DNA from: Deltaproteobacteria bacterium | GTDB taxonomy: Bacteria; Desulfobacterota; Desulfobulbia; Desulfobulbales; Desulfurivibrionaceae | Assembly: GCA_013349285.1 (NCBI GenBank) | Contig: DUZU01000017.1 | Span: forward strand, 1-60,141 | Length of the DNA: 60,141 nt | Reading direction: 5' to 3' | In this document: positions 43,854-53,941 of the stretch, piece by piece | Numbering within the stretch: the first letter of the stretch is position 1 | Layout of the letters: the number at the start of each line of letters is the position of its first letter | The notes under the pieces: generated by a model | Databases searched by the model: none | What the model was told of the DNA's origin: nothing | The model's input: the letters and a program-made list of their open reading frames with translations, nothing else | Program-made: the position numbers and the translations under genes

Positions 43854-45554
43854 ATGAAACTTACAGGAGCACAGGCATTTATAAAGTGTCTGGAAGAACA
43901 CGGTGTTGAGGTCATCTTCGGATATCCCGGTGGGGCTATTATCGACATTTACGACGAATTGATGAAGTGTGATACGGTCAAACATGTCTTAACCAGACAC
44001 GAGCAGGCTGCGGTGCATGCCGCTGATGCTTATGGTCGAGTTAAGGGTGAGGTCGGTGTTGCCCTGGTAACTTCCGGCCCCGGCGCGACCAACGCGGTTA
44101 CCGGTATTGCCTCGGCCTATCTCGATTCTATTCCCATGGTGGTATTTACCGGCCAGGTGCCGACCATGCTGATTGGTAATGATGCCTTTCAGGAAGTTGA
44201 TATCGTGGGAATTACCCGTCCGGTGACCAAGCATAACTACCTGGTTAAGGATGCCAAGGATCTGGTGCCGACCATCCGCGAGGCTTTTCATTTGGCCCGC
44301 ACCGGTCGCCCCGGTCCGGTTTTGATCGACCTGCCCAAGGATGTTTTGGCCACCCTGATTAAATATCCCGAGCCCAAGCCGGTTAAGATGCGGACCTACA
44401 AGCCGACCTATGAGCCGCATCCCGGTCAGATCGAAAAAGCATGCCTTGAACTGTTGAAGGCGAAGCGCCCGGTTATCTATGCCGGTGGCGGGGTTATCAA
44501 TTCCAATGCCTTTGAAGATCTCACCGAGTTGGCCAAAAAACTCAATATCCCGGTAACCATGACCTTGATGGGGCTCGGCGGTTTCCCCGGCACCGATTCA
44601 TTGTCCCTGGGCATGCTTGGGATGCACGGCACCTATTTCGCCAACATGGCGGTTGCCAACTGTGATTATCTCCTCGCCGTAGGCTCCCGTTTTGACGATC
44701 GGGTTACCGGTCGAGTTGACGCTTTTGCGCCCAAGGCCAAAATTGTGCATATCGATATCGATCCTGCTTCGATCAGTAAGAATGTCAGGGTTGACATTCC
44801 CATTGTCGCCGATTGCAAGCATGCCCTTATCGCCATGAACACCTGGTTTGACCGGAATAAGGATTTTGATGCCAATGCACGGGTTGAGATCAACCGGCCC
44901 TGGCATGAGCAGATCAAGGACTGGAAGAACAAGCATCCCCTTGGCTATGTCGAGGAGACCGATATCATCAAGCCCCAGTTTGTTGTTCAGAAACTGCATG
45001 AGTTGACCGGCGGCAACGCCATTATCACCACCGAGGTCGGCCAGAACCAGATGTGGGCCGCCCAGTTTTATCACTTCAACCATCCTCGCCATTTCATGAC
45101 CTCGGGTGGCCTGGGGGTAATGGGTTATGGTTTCCCCGCCGCAATCGGCGCCCAGATGGCCGCCCCCGACAAGGTGGTAATCGATATCGCCGGCGACGGC
45201 AGTATTCAGATGAATATTCAGGAGTTGGCCACCGCCCGGCAGGAGAAATTGCCGGTCAAGGTTGCCATCTTGAATAACGGTTATCTCGGAATGGTTCGGC
45301 AGTGGCAGGAACTGTTTTATGATAAAAAATATTCGCAGACCGTAATGGAGGTTGTCCCTGACTTTGTCAAGGTTGCCGAGGCTTACGGGGCTGTCGGCTT
45401 GCGGGCTACCAAGCCCAGTGAGGTTGAGCCCGTGATTATGGAAGCCCTGAGGACCGATAATACGGTGTTCATGGATTTTGTCGTTGCCAGGGAAGAGGGT
45501 GTATACCCCATGGTTCCAGCAGGTAAAGCCACCACGGAGATGCTGTTGGTTTAA
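43854..45554 (+). CDS. ilvB: Acetolactate synthase large subunit
   Basis: 566 residues. A TPP- and FAD-dependent enzyme that makes acetolactate or acetohydroxybutyrate for branched-chain amino acids. N-terminal [20 protein letters not shown] with the catalytic Glu in [20 protein letters not shown] motif [29 protein letters not shown] (about 445-473). Length is usual. ilvN follows after 81 nt. Confidence 0.97.
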   Translation: MKLTGAQAFIKCLEEHGVEVIFGYPGGAIIDIYDELMKCDTVKHVLTRHEQAAVHAADAYGRVKGEVGVALVTSGPGATNAVTGIASAYLDSIPMVVFTGQVPTMLIGNDAFQEVDIVGITRPVTKHNYLVKDAKDLVPTIREAFHLARTGRPGPVLIDLPKDVLATLIKYPEPKPVKMRTYKPTYEPHPGQIEKACLELLKAKRPVIYAGGGVINSNAFEDLTELAKKLNIPVTMTLMGLGGFPGTDSLSLGMLGMHGTYFANMAVANCDYLLAVGSRFDDRVTGRVDAFAPKAKIVHIDIDPASISKNVRVDIPIVADCKHALIAMNTWFDRNKDFDANARVEINRPWHEQIKDWKNKHPLGYVEETDIIKPQFVVQKLHELTGGNAIITTEVGQNQMWAAQFYHFNHPRHFMTSGGLGVMGYGFPAAIGAQMAAPDKVVIDIAGDGSIQMNIQELATARQEKLPVKVAILNNGYLGMVRQWQELFYDKKYSQTVMEVVPDFVKVAEAYGAVGLRATKPSEVEPVIMEALRTDNTVFMDFVVAREEGVYPMVPAGKATTEMLLV

Positions 45555-45635
45555 TATTATGACGGATCGCAGCTCTGCGAAGATTGCTGCGGGTCCATTA
45601 TTTCGTATATAAAGGCGAAAAAAGTAGGGTACGCA

Positions 45636-46118
45636 ATGAGACATACAATTTCAGTACTGTTGCAAAATAAACCGGGAGTTTTATCAAGGGTTACCGGGCT
45701 GTTCAGTGGCCGCGGCTTCAATATTGAAAGCCTTTCCGTGGCCCAGACCCTTGATCCGGAGGTTTCCTGTCTGACCTTGGTGACTTCCGGTGACGATATG
45801 ATCATCGAACAGATCACCAAACAGCTGCATAAGCTGATTGACGCCATCAAAGTGACCGACATGAGTGAGCATGATTATGTCGAGCGCGAGATGGCCTTGA
45901 TCCGGGTCAAGGCGGAAGCCCATACCCGGGCCGAGGTTTTGCGGGTTATTGATATCTTCCGGGGTAAGGTTATTGATGTCGGACCGAAAAGCTATGTCGT
46001 CGAGGTCACCGGCAAGGACAGCAAGATTCAGGCGGTAATCGATATTCTCCGCCCGATTGGCATTCAGGAGATTGTGCGCTGCGGCACCATTGCCATGACC
46101 AGGGCAAAGAAATCATAG
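45636..46118 (+). CDS. ilvN: Acetolactate synthase small (regulatory) subunit
   Basis: 160 residues. An N-terminal ACT domain (HTISVLLQNKPGVLSRVTGLFSGRGFNIESL) for valine feedback, then a C-terminal ALS_ss domain (RVKAEAHTRAEVLRVIDIFRGKVIDVG). It pairs with ilvB. A 10-bp inverted repeat follows at 46146-46211, where ilvC is found in related genomes. Confidence 0.96.
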   Translation: MRHTISVLLQNKPGVLSRVTGLFSGRGFNIESLSVAQTLDPEVSCLTLVTSGDDMIIEQITKQLHKLIDAIKVTDMSEHDYVEREMALIRVKAEAHTRAEVLRVIDIFRGKVIDVGPKSYVVEVTGKDSKIQAVIDILRPIGIQEIVRCGTIAMTRAKKS

Positions 46119-46145
46119 TATTTCCTTTCTGTTTGTTGTTAGATT

Positions 46146-46211
46146 AAAAATGAACTGATGGAGCGCTCTATGGCCTTTAGAGGCTTTGCGGCCGCCTGTC
46201 GGTTCATTTTT
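46146..46211 (+). terminator. Long hairpin between ilvN and psd
   Basis: A perfect 10-bp inverted repeat, AAAAATGAAC (46146-46155) and GTTCATTTTT (46202-46211). It encloses a GC-rich inner part with GAGCGCTC and GGCC-GGCC arms. A-tract and T-tract flanks suit a bidirectional terminator. Confidence 0.65.
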
Positions 46212-46268
46212 GTATGGGGTCCGGTTTTTGATAAATATTTACTTATTACCTGAAAAGGCTGTGATAAT

Positions 46269-46913
46269 ATGAAAAAACCACAAATACCTGTGGCTTACGA
46301 AGGATACCCGTTTATCGGTTTTACAGCCTTGACCACCCTGGTTATTGCCGTTTTGGGTTATGACCTGGCGGCCTTGGGGTCGTTGTTCGTTACCGCTTTC
46401 GTCCTCTATTTTTTCCGTGATCCCGAGCGGGTCACCCCGGATGAAAATGATGTGCTTGTCGCTCCCGCCGACGGCAAGGTTATTCTGGTCGAGAAGATCT
46501 TTGACGATAAGTTCGTTAAGGAGCATGTCTACAAGGTCAGCATCTTCATGAATGTTTTTAATGTTCATGTCAACCGGGTTCCTTTTTCCGGCACGGTTTC
46601 TAAGGTTCAGTACTTCCCCGGCCTGTTCTATTCCGCCAACACCGAGCGGGGCGCCCTTGAGAATGAATCGTGCGCCCTGACCATCACCACCAAGAACGAT
46701 CGCAAGTTTGCGGTGGTCCAGGTTGCCGGTCTTATTGCCCGGCGGATCGTCTGCTGGGCCGGCAAGGGTGATAATCTGGTTCGGGGGGAGCGCTTCGGTC
46801 TGATCCGTTTCGGGTCAAGGGTTGATCTTTACCTGCCCTTGCAGATTCAGCTCGAGGTGAGTGTCGGGCAAAAGGTTGTAGCCGGTGAAACCGTGCTTGG
46901 TTATCTGTCATAA
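46269..46913 (+). CDS. psd: Phosphatidylserine decarboxylase proenzyme
   Basis: 214 residues, the short PSD form. A pyruvoyl enzyme cleaved at the Gly-Ser of RFGSRVDLYLP (about 178-188). N-terminal membrane segments (about 17-50) precede the catalytic domain with VAPADGKVI, KVSIFMNVFNVHVNR and IARRIVCW. It produces phosphatidylethanolamine from the product of the next gene, pssA (102 nt downstream). Confidence 0.94.
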   Translation: MKKPQIPVAYEGYPFIGFTALTTLVIAVLGYDLAALGSLFVTAFVLYFFRDPERVTPDENDVLVAPADGKVILVEKIFDDKFVKEHVYKVSIFMNVFNVHVNRVPFSGTVSKVQYFPGLFYSANTERGALENESCALTITTKNDRKFAVVQVAGLIARRIVCWAGKGDNLVRGERFGLIRFGSRVDLYLPLQIQLEVSVGQKVVAGETVLGYLS

Positions 46914-47015
46914 TTTAGGCGTTTTTTTTACCTGCGTTGCGGACGGGTAAGGTTTTATGGCAAACCAGAGCGGCAATGATTACTTTGCTGAAATGAAATT
47001 CAGCAGGAGGACAAC

Positions 47016-47783
47016 ATGACGAACGATCAGGATGTTAAGGTAGAGAATTCCCCGAAGGGGAAGATATGTCTGTTGCCCAGTCTGCTTACTACGGTGAGCC
47101 TGTTCAGTGGCTTTTATTCCATTATCTCATCGATAAACGGCGATTTTCTTACCTCCGCGGTGGCCATCCTGGTTGCCGGCGTTTTTGACGGCCTTGACGG
47201 TCGGGTCGCCCGGTTGACCGGCACCACCAGCAAATTCGGCATGGAGTATGATTCGCTCTGCGATCTGGTTGCCTTTGGGGTGGCGCCTGGTTTGCTCGCC
47301 TATCTCTGGGTGTTGCAGCCCTATGGCCGCTACGGCTGGTTGGCTGCCTTTCTCTATGTGGCGACCACCGCGTTAAGGCTTGCCCGCTTTAATTCCCAGG
47401 ATGCGACCTCGTTGAAAAATGTTTTTACCGGTCTGCCCTGTCCGGCGGCCGGCGGGATGATCGCGGCCTCGGTAATGTTCTGTACTTTTTTTGAGATAAC
47501 CGGGTTGATGAAAGACATTGTGATGCTCATCGCGGTTTACGGGCTTTCTTATTTGATGGTCAGCTCTATCTCTTATCAGAGTTTCAAAAAACCTGAAACC
47601 GACAAGGCCAAGAAGTTTCAGGTGCTGGTCGGCATGGTTCTGCTGATCATGGTTCTGGCCACCGAACCCAAGGTAACTCTATTTCTGTTAGCCGCCGCCT
47701 ATGTGCTATCCGGACCGCTTGCGGCGGGATACCACCTTGTGAAGGGCAAGAAGCCTGTTAAGGAACAGGAAGATGTAGTATGA
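47016..47783 (+). CDS. pssA: CDP-diacylglycerol--serine O-phosphatidyltransferase
   Basis: 255 residues, an integral membrane enzyme. The CDP-alcohol phosphatidyltransferase motif reads DGLDGRVARLTGTTSKFGME followed by YDSLCD, the D-G-x2-A-R-x8-G-x3-D-x3-D pattern. About seven membrane helices follow. It makes phosphatidylserine. Paired with psd, it gives the phosphatidylethanolamine branch. leuA starts 64 nt downstream. Confidence 0.95.
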   Translation: MTNDQDVKVENSPKGKICLLPSLLTTVSLFSGFYSIISSINGDFLTSAVAILVAGVFDGLDGRVARLTGTTSKFGMEYDSLCDLVAFGVAPGLLAYLWVLQPYGRYGWLAAFLYVATTALRLARFNSQDATSLKNVFTGLPCPAAGGMIAASVMFCTFFEITGLMKDIVMLIAVYGLSYLMVSSISYQSFKKPETDKAKKFQVLVGMVLLIMVLATEPKVTLFLLAAAYVLSGPLAAGYHLVKGKKPVKEQEDVV

Positions 47784-47847
47784 ACCACGCCCGGTTTTGG
47801 TTTGAGAATGTTATTTTCCGCTTTGCCGGGTTTAAGGAGTTATAGTG

Positions 47848-49374
47848 ATGGCTGATAAAATTATTATATTTGATACCACCCTGCGCGATGGAGAGCAATC
47901 ACCGGGCGCCAGTATGAATATGCAGGAGAAGTTCCGTTTGGCCCAGCAGCTGGTCAAGCTCAAGGTTGACGTGATCGAGGCCGGTTTTCCGGTTGCCTCG
48001 CCCGGCGATTTCGAATGCGTGAAAAATATTGCCGACAATATCAGAGGCGCCCAGATTGCCGGGCTTGCCCGTTGTAATGTCAAGGATATTGATAGGGCCT
48101 GGCAGGCCTTGAAGAATGGTGAGAATCCAAGGATTCATACCTTTCTCGCCACCTCTGATATCCACCTCAAACATAAGCTGCGGATGGATCGGGATCAGGT
48201 TCTGGCCCTGGCCGTCGCTTCGGTCAAACATGCGGCCAAGTATACCAGCAATGTGGAGTTTTCCGCCGAGGATGCATCCCGCAGTGATCTTGATTTTGTC
48301 TGCAAGGTTTTTACGGCGGTAATCGAGGCCGGCGCCACCACCTTGAATTTTCCCGATACCACCGGCTATGCGCTGCCCGATGAGTTTGGGGCGCAGGTCA
48401 AGTATCTGATCGACCATATCCCCAATATTCACAAAGCGGTGTTGAGTGTCCATTGCCATAATGATTTGGGTCTTGCCGTGGCCAATTCGTTGGCCGCGGT
48501 TAACAACGGGGCGCGCCAGGTGGAATCAACCATCAATGGTTTGGGGGAAAGGGCGGGCAATACCGCGATGGAAGAGCTGGTTATGGTCATCCGTACCCGG
48601 GCCGATCAGATGAAGGTCAGCACCGATATCGTGACCGAGCATATCTATCCGACCAGTCGGATGGTGTCCACCATCACCGGGATGCCGGTACAGCCCAACA
48701 AGGCCATTGTCGGCGCCAACGCCTTTGCCCACGAGTCAGGGATCCATCAGGACGGGGTGCTTAAGGAGCGGACCACCTACGAGATCATGAACCCGGCTGA
48801 TATCGGGATCTCGACCGGCAATATCGTGCTCGGCAAACATTCCGGCCGCCATGCCTTGAAGGACCGGGTAACCGCCATGGGCTATACCTTAAAGGATGAT
48901 GAGCTGAACCGGGTATTTGACCGCTTCAAAGAGGTGGCCGACGTCAAGAAGGACATGTTTGACGAAGACCTGGAAGCGATTTTGATGGATGAGGTCTTGC
49001 GAATCCCCGAGACTTATACCCTGTTGCACTTAGCGGCGATGAGCGGCAGCAAATCCCTGCCGACCGCGGCGGTCAAGTTGCTGGTCAACGGCAAGGAGGT
49101 ACAACGGTCCGCCATCGGTATCGGCCCGATTGACGCAACTTTCAGGGCGATTGCCGAATTGGTGCAGACCGAGAGCAAGCTCCTTTATTTTTCGGTGAGT
49201 TCCATCACCGGCGGCACCGATGCCCAGGGTGAGGTGTTGGTGCGCATCGAAGATAAAGGAGGGAAGGTGGTGGTTGGCCAGGGCGCTGATCCCGACATCA
49301 TCACCGCGGCCGCCAAAGCCTATCTCAACGGCTTGAACCGGCTGGTGTATATAAAAAAGGAAAACAACGTATAA
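47848..49374 (+). CDS. leuA: 2-isopropylmalate synthase
   Basis: 508 residues from the ATG at 47848; a GTG directly before it is also plausible, and AAGGAG lies upstream. HMG-CoA-lyase-like barrel: [44 protein letters not shown] (metal-binding His) and [21 protein letters not shown]-terminal LeuA allosteric domain for leucine feedback follows (about 390-508). First committed step to leucine. It closes the ilvBN-psd-pssA-leuA block. Confidence 0.96.
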   Translation: MADKIIIFDTTLRDGEQSPGASMNMQEKFRLAQQLVKLKVDVIEAGFPVASPGDFECVKNIADNIRGAQIAGLARCNVKDIDRAWQALKNGENPRIHTFLATSDIHLKHKLRMDRDQVLALAVASVKHAAKYTSNVEFSAEDASRSDLDFVCKVFTAVIEAGATTLNFPDTTGYALPDEFGAQVKYLIDHIPNIHKAVLSVHCHNDLGLAVANSLAAVNNGARQVESTINGLGERAGNTAMEELVMVIRTRADQMKVSTDIVTEHIYPTSRMVSTITGMPVQPNKAIVGANAFAHESGIHQDGVLKERTTYEIMNPADIGISTGNIVLGKHSGRHALKDRVTAMGYTLKDDELNRVFDRFKEVADVKKDMFDEDLEAILMDEVLRIPETYTLLHLAAMSGSKSLPTAAVKLLVNGKEVQRSAIGIGPIDATFRAIAELVQTESKLLYFSVSSITGGTDAQGEVLVRIEDKGGKVVVGQGADPDIITAAAKAYLNGLNRLVYIKKENNV

Positions 49375-49471
49375 TAGGCTGAGCCGTCGGTTTTTTTAGA
49401 TTCTCAGTCGTTATCTTTATTATCTGCCGGGCAGTTCGCCCGGCTTCTGACTTTTTAAGGAAATATGGATC

Positions 49472-50500
49472 ATGAGTGCAACGAACAGAAAGTTTAGAGT
49501 GGCGGTGGCCGGCGCGACCGGTGCGGTCGGTGGGGCGATGCTGGATGTGTTGGCAAGAAGAGATTTCCCGCTGGCTGAATTGCGTCTGCTCGCTTCAGAG
49601 CGGTCGGTGGGCAAGAAGCTCAAGTTTAAGGGCGAGGAAATTGCCGTGCAGCAGTTGACCAAGGATGCCTTTGAGGGGATCGACATCGCCCTGTTCTCGG
49701 CTGGGGGCGACCGCTCTCTCGAGTTCGCGCCGGCAGCGGCGGCGGCCGGCGCGGTGGTTATCGATAACTCCAGCGCCTTTCGCATGGACCCGGAAATCCC
49801 CCTGGTGGTGCCCGAGGTCAATCCCCACGCCATTGGCCAGTACAAAAAACGGGGAATCATCGCCAACCCCAACTGTTCGACCATCCAGATGCTGGTAGCC
49901 CTCAAGCCGATCCATGATAAGGTCAAGATCAAACGGATTGTCGTTTCAACCTACCAGGCCGTTTCCGGCACCGGGGCCAAGGCCATTGAGGAGCTGCAGC
50001 AGCAGATCCTTGATTATGCGGCGGGTAAACCTCTTACCCATAAGGTTTATCCCCATCAGATCGCCTTTAACTGTCTCCCCCAGATCGACAGCTTCCTGCC
50101 CAGCGGCTACACCAAGGAAGAGATGAAGATGGTTAATGAAACCCGCAAGATGTTTGAGGATGACTCGATCGGGGTCACCGCGACCACGGTTCGGGTTCCG
50201 GTGTTCTACGGCCATTCCGAGTCGGTCAATATCGAGACCGAGCGCAAAATCACCGCGGCCGAGGTCAAGGAATTGCTGGCCACCGCCCCCGGCGTAAAGC
50301 TGGTTGATGAGCCGACCCTCAGCCGATATCCCCTGGCCACCGAGTGCGCCGGCAAGTTTGAGACCCTGGTCGGCCGGATCCGGGAGGATGAGTCCATTGC
50401 CAACGGCATCAACCTCTGGGTGGTGGCTGATAACATCCTGAAGGGCGCCGCGCTTAATGCGGTGCAGATCGCTGAAATCGTAGGCCGGGATTATCTGTAA
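49472..50500 (+). CDS. asd: Aspartate-semialdehyde dehydrogenase
   Basis: 342 residues. It reduces aspartyl phosphate to aspartate semialdehyde with NADPH. NADP-binding VAVAGATGAVGGAMLDVL, active-site Cys in ANPNCSTIQM, and the VSTYQAVSGTGAKAIEELQQQ block are conserved. Product feeds Lys, Thr and, through HcyBio (35764), probably homocysteine. It directly abuts rsmD: the asd stop is followed at once by its TTG start. Confidence 0.97.
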   Translation: MSATNRKFRVAVAGATGAVGGAMLDVLARRDFPLAELRLLASERSVGKKLKFKGEEIAVQQLTKDAFEGIDIALFSAGGDRSLEFAPAAAAAGAVVIDNSSAFRMDPEIPLVVPEVNPHAIGQYKKRGIIANPNCSTIQMLVALKPIHDKVKIKRIVVSTYQAVSGTGAKAIEELQQQILDYAAGKPLTHKVYPHQIAFNCLPQIDSFLPSGYTKEEMKMVNETRKMFEDDSIGVTATTVRVPVFYGHSESVNIETERKITAAEVKELLATAPGVKLVDEPTLSRYPLATECAGKFETLVGRIREDESIANGINLWVVADNILKGAALNAVQIAEIVGRDYL

Positions 50501-51088
50501 TTGCGGATAATCGCAGGTGTTTCCCGAGGGCGGCGGCTGGTCTCGCCGGGGCAGCGTTTCGGCAAGCTGGTCCGCCCCACCTCGGATCGGGCCCGGGAGG
50601 CGATTTTCAATGTGTTGGCCGATAAGGTTGAGCAGGCATTGGTGCTTGATCTTTTCGCCGGCACCGGGGCCTTGGGCCTTGAAGCACTGAGCCGGGGGGC
50701 GGCCCAGGCGGTATTTGTCGAGGCCAACCGTCAGGTCGTTGAGCTTATTCGGCAAAATATCGCCGCCTGCGGTTTTATTGATGAATCTTTGGTTTTGCAG
50801 CGGGATCTCGCCAAGGGCCCGGCTTTTTTAGCCAAGCTAAAACCCGCGTCGGGATTTGATCTGGTTTTTCTTGATCCGCCTTACGGCATGGGCTTGGGCC
50901 ATAAGGTCATGGCCGGCTTGGTCGAACTTGAACTTGTTGCCTCCCATGGCATTATCGTGGTGGAAGACCGGGCCGGCGAGGAGTACCCCGCTCTTTTCGG
51001 GGACTGGTTCTGCTATGACCGGCGGCGCTACGGGGAGGCCGGGTTTTGGCTTTATCGCCAACAAGGGGAAAATGAATCCAATGAGTAA
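50501..51088 (+). CDS. rsmD: 16S rRNA (guanine966-N2)-methyltransferase
   Basis: 195 residues from a TTG start immediately after the asd stop codon. Motifs: RIIAGVSRGRRLVSPGQRFGKLVRPTSDRAREAIFN, SAM-binding LDLFAGTGALGLEALSRGA, and catalytic DPPY in VFLDPPYGMG. It methylates G966 of 16S rRNA. Its stop overlaps the coaD start region by 17 nt, so the two are translationally coupled, the common rsmD-coaD pair. Confidence 0.95.
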   Translation: MRIIAGVSRGRRLVSPGQRFGKLVRPTSDRAREAIFNVLADKVEQALVLDLFAGTGALGLEALSRGAAQAVFVEANRQVVELIRQNIAACGFIDESLVLQRDLAKGPAFLAKLKPASGFDLVFLDPPYGMGLGHKVMAGLVELELVASHGIIVVEDRAGEEYPALFGDWFCYDRRRYGEAGFWLYRQQGENESNE

Positions 51089-51611
51089 TTATGAGCCGTT
51101 TGTCGCCGAAAAAACTTCCGAAACGGTCGCCGTCTATCCCGGAACCTTTGATCCCATTACCAACGGCCATCTTGATATTATCCATCGCGGCCTGACTCTT
51201 TTTGATCGGGTTATTGTTGCCGTTGCCGAAAATTCATCCAAAAAACCGCTTTTTGATCTTGAAGAACGGACCAGCATGATCAGGGCCTGTTTTCCGGCCG
51301 ATGAAACCCGGATCGAGGTCGATGTCGTTTCCGGGTTGCTGGTTGATTATGCTTATCGGCGGGGGGCCAAGGCCATTATCCGTGGCCTGCGGGCCGTGTC
51401 TGATTTTGATTATGAGTTCCAGCTGGCCTTGATGAACCGCAGGATCGAGCGGGAGGTGGAGACGGTCTTCTTGATGACCGGCTTCCGCTGGATTTACATC
51501 AGCTCCAGCATTATCAAGGATGCGGCCCGTTACGGCGGTGATTTGAGCGGGTTGGTGCCGGATCATGTATGTGAAAGGTTGCGCCGGCGTTTTTTGCAGG
51601 CCCAGGAGTGA
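51072..51611 (+). CDS. coaD: Phosphopantetheine adenylyltransferase
   Basis: 179 residues from the ATG at 51072; an in-frame ATG at 51081 is an alternative. The catalytic core begins AVYPGTFDPITNGHLDIIHRGL with the T/HxGH nucleotidyl-transfer motif, followed by SGLLVDYAYRRGAKAIIRGLR and the ISSSIIKD region. An N-terminal extension of about 17 residues precedes the usual family start. It makes dephospho-CoA, the substrate of CoaE (20489). Confidence 0.95.
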   Translation: MNPMSNYEPFVAEKTSETVAVYPGTFDPITNGHLDIIHRGLTLFDRVIVAVAENSSKKPLFDLEERTSMIRACFPADETRIEVDVVSGLLVDYAYRRGAKAIIRGLRAVSDFDYEFQLALMNRRIEREVETVFLMTGFRWIYISSSIIKDAARYGGDLSGLVPDHVCERLRRRFLQAQE

Positions 51612-51702
51612 TGAGCCGTTTGGGCATGCTTTTGGTCCACAATGTTCTCCCGTCGCTGTGTTATGAATTAATCGCAAGTAACAGCTGAGTAAAAAATATT
51701 TT

Positions 51703-53904
51703 ATGAAACCTTTTTCTCAGATAACCCGCAGAAAATTTCTTCAACTCTCCGGCATCGGTGCGGCAACCCTGGCCTCCTTTGCCCGCACCGGCCATGCTGC
51801 GCCTGCTTTTTTGAAAAAACAATCAGCATTTATCAGCAACAAAGTCCAGAATATTCCTACGGTCTGCAATATGTGCAAGGCGCGCTGTCTGGTCTCCTGC
51901 AAGGTGGTCAACGGCCGGGTTGTTAAAATTGACGGCCTCGCCGACAACCCTTATAACGGCATGGCCGTCTGTGCCAGGGGCAACGCGGCCTCCGAGCTGC
52001 TGTATGACGTCGATCGCTTGAAATACCCGATGAAACGGGTGGGGGAGCGCGGGGAAGGCAAGTGGGCGCGGATCAGCTGGGGAGAGGCCATTGACACCAT
52101 CTCCCAGCAGCTGGAAAAGGCGCTGCGCAGCAGTGGGCCTAAGGCCCTGGCCCTTTTTGCCAAGGGGTCGTCCAGCAGCTATATCAAAGAGCTTTTTGCC
52201 GAGTTCTCGATCGCCCAGGTCAATGATGTCTCTTCTGAACAATGCGGCATGAATCGAGAGCTGGCCTACCGGCTTACCTTTGGCAACGATGGCGCCCAGT
52301 TCCCTCTGCTCGATTACGCCAACACCTCTTGTGTTGTTCTGGTCGGCAGTCATCTCGGCGAAAATGTCGATGTGGCCGAGCTGCAGAACCTGGCCCGGGC
52401 CAGGGGCAACGGTGCCAAGCTCATCGTGGTCGATCCGCGTTTCTCCTCGGTGGCCGCCAAGGCGGATAATCATCTGATGATCAGGCCCGGCACCGATCAG
52501 GTGCTGCTCATGGGCTGGATCAACTATATTATTGACGCCGGCCTCTATGATGTCGGCTATGTCTCGCAACACGTGACCGGTTTTGCCGAACTGCGCCGGG
52601 ATGCGAGTTTCTACAGCCTGGAAAAGGCGGCCGAGATTACCGGCATCCCGGCGGAGGTGATCCGCCAGACCGCAACGATGATCGCCGCCGCCGCGCCCGG
52701 GGTGATCATCCATCCCGGCAACCATTCCGCCTGGTATGGCAATGACGTGCAGCGGTTGCGGACCCAGGCCATTCTCGCCGGTTTGCTCGGTTCCTGGGGG
52801 AGCAGGGGGGGGCTGCTTCCCCGCACTGCGTTTGGGGATGAACTTCCTCCGGTGCACGCCAACCAGCAAGCCATTGCCGAGTTGCTTAAAAATCGGGATT
52901 GGCATGGCGCCACTATTATCAAAAAAATGGAAAAGGGGGCAGTCAGGGTCGTCGGCTGCTGGGGGCAGAATCCGTTGCATTCGATCGTGAATCCCTATCG
53001 GACCCGCAAGGCCTTTATGGCGGCGGATTTTGTTTTTGCCTGTGATGTGTTGCCCAGTGATACCACCTTGTTTGCCGATATAATTTTGCCGGAGGCAAGT
53101 TTTCTTGAGCGTTATGATGTGGTTGACCGTTATCAAACCACGGCGCAGAACTTTATTGCCGTTCGCACCCCGGTCGTGGCGCCTGCTTATGAAGCGCGCG
53201 ATCCATATTGGATCGTCAAGCAACTCAGTACCAGGCTTGGCCGGGGCGATGGTTTTCGTTTTGCCGACGTGCGGGCCAGGTTGGATCATGAATTGGCCAA
53301 AGACGATCTGAGTCTGGCCAAGATTGCGGCCGAGGGCGGCTTTGCACTGTTGCCGAAAGTCGCTGAACTTGAAAATAATGTTCGTTTTGCCACCCCGAGC
53401 GGCAAGATCGAGTTTTTCCCCAAGTCGCTCAGCGCCGACCGCCTGACCCTGGTGCCCAATTACGATGAGGTTCCGGCTCCGCCCCAAGGCTTTGCCCGGC
53501 TGCTATCCGGCCGCTCGCCGGTCCACTCCCAGACCTTGACCTGTAACAATAAATGGCTGCGGCATGAGATGGCTGAAAACGAGCTTTGGCTCAACGAGCA
53601 GCTGGCTGAAAAGCTGCTGGTTAAGGCCGGTGAGCGACTTTTTCTCGAAAATCAGGATGGGGTGCGTTCGATGAAACCCATTGTGGTGAAGCTTACCCCG
53701 GGCATCAGGGCCGATTGTGTCTATCTGGTCCATGGCTTTGGCGCGAGATCGCCATTGCTGCAACAGGGCTTTGATCAGGGGGTTGGGGATATGATGCTGA
53801 TGACCAGAAGCCGCCGGGATCAGTTCTCCGGCAGCCGCGGCCTGCGGGTTAATTTTGTCCGCTTAATCAAAAACGGCAAGCCCTTGGATATGCGCAACCT
53901 TTAA
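51703..53904 (+). CDS. Tat-exported molybdopterin oxidoreductase (DMSO reductase superfamily)
   Basis: 733 residues. A twin-arginine signal (TRRKFLQLSG, R9-R10) directs export of the folded enzyme. A [4Fe-4S] site follows the C-x2-C-x3-C-x27-C pattern at C55, C58, C62 and C90. The Mo/W-bisPGD domain has the conserved WARISWGEAID; C181 (SSEQCGMN) is a candidate Mo ligand. The C-terminal dinucleotide-binding domain is intact. It looks most like the PsrA/PhsA (polysulfide/thiosulfate reductase) branch; substrate unknown. Instead of the usual ferredoxin-like and NrfD subunits, it is followed by a Rieske protein and a b-type cytochrome. Confidence 0.88.
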   Translation: MKPFSQITRRKFLQLSGIGAATLASFARTGHAAPAFLKKQSAFISNKVQNIPTVCNMCKARCLVSCKVVNGRVVKIDGLADNPYNGMAVCARGNAASELLYDVDRLKYPMKRVGERGEGKWARISWGEAIDTISQQLEKALRSSGPKALALFAKGSSSSYIKELFAEFSIAQVNDVSSEQCGMNRELAYRLTFGNDGAQFPLLDYANTSCVVLVGSHLGENVDVAELQNLARARGNGAKLIVVDPRFSSVAAKADNHLMIRPGTDQVLLMGWINYIIDAGLYDVGYVSQHVTGFAELRRDASFYSLEKAAEITGIPAEVIRQTATMIAAAAPGVIIHPGNHSAWYGNDVQRLRTQAILAGLLGSWGSRGGLLPRTAFGDELPPVHANQQAIAELLKNRDWHGATIIKKMEKGAVRVVGCWGQNPLHSIVNPYRTRKAFMAADFVFACDVLPSDTTLFADIILPEASFLERYDVVDRYQTTAQNFIAVRTPVVAPAYEARDPYWIVKQLSTRLGRGDGFRFADVRARLDHELAKDDLSLAKIAAEGGFALLPKVAELENNVRFATPSGKIEFFPKSLSADRLTLVPNYDEVPAPPQGFARLLSGRSPVHSQTLTCNNKWLRHEMAENELWLNEQLAEKLLVKAGERLFLENQDGVRSMKPIVVKLTPGIRADCVYLVHGFGARSPLLQQGFDQGVGDMMLMTRSRRDQFSGSRGLRVNFVRLIKNGKPLDMRNL

Positions 53905-53941
53905 CCGGGCTGGGCAATGGGCCGGTTAAAGGTATTTCCCT

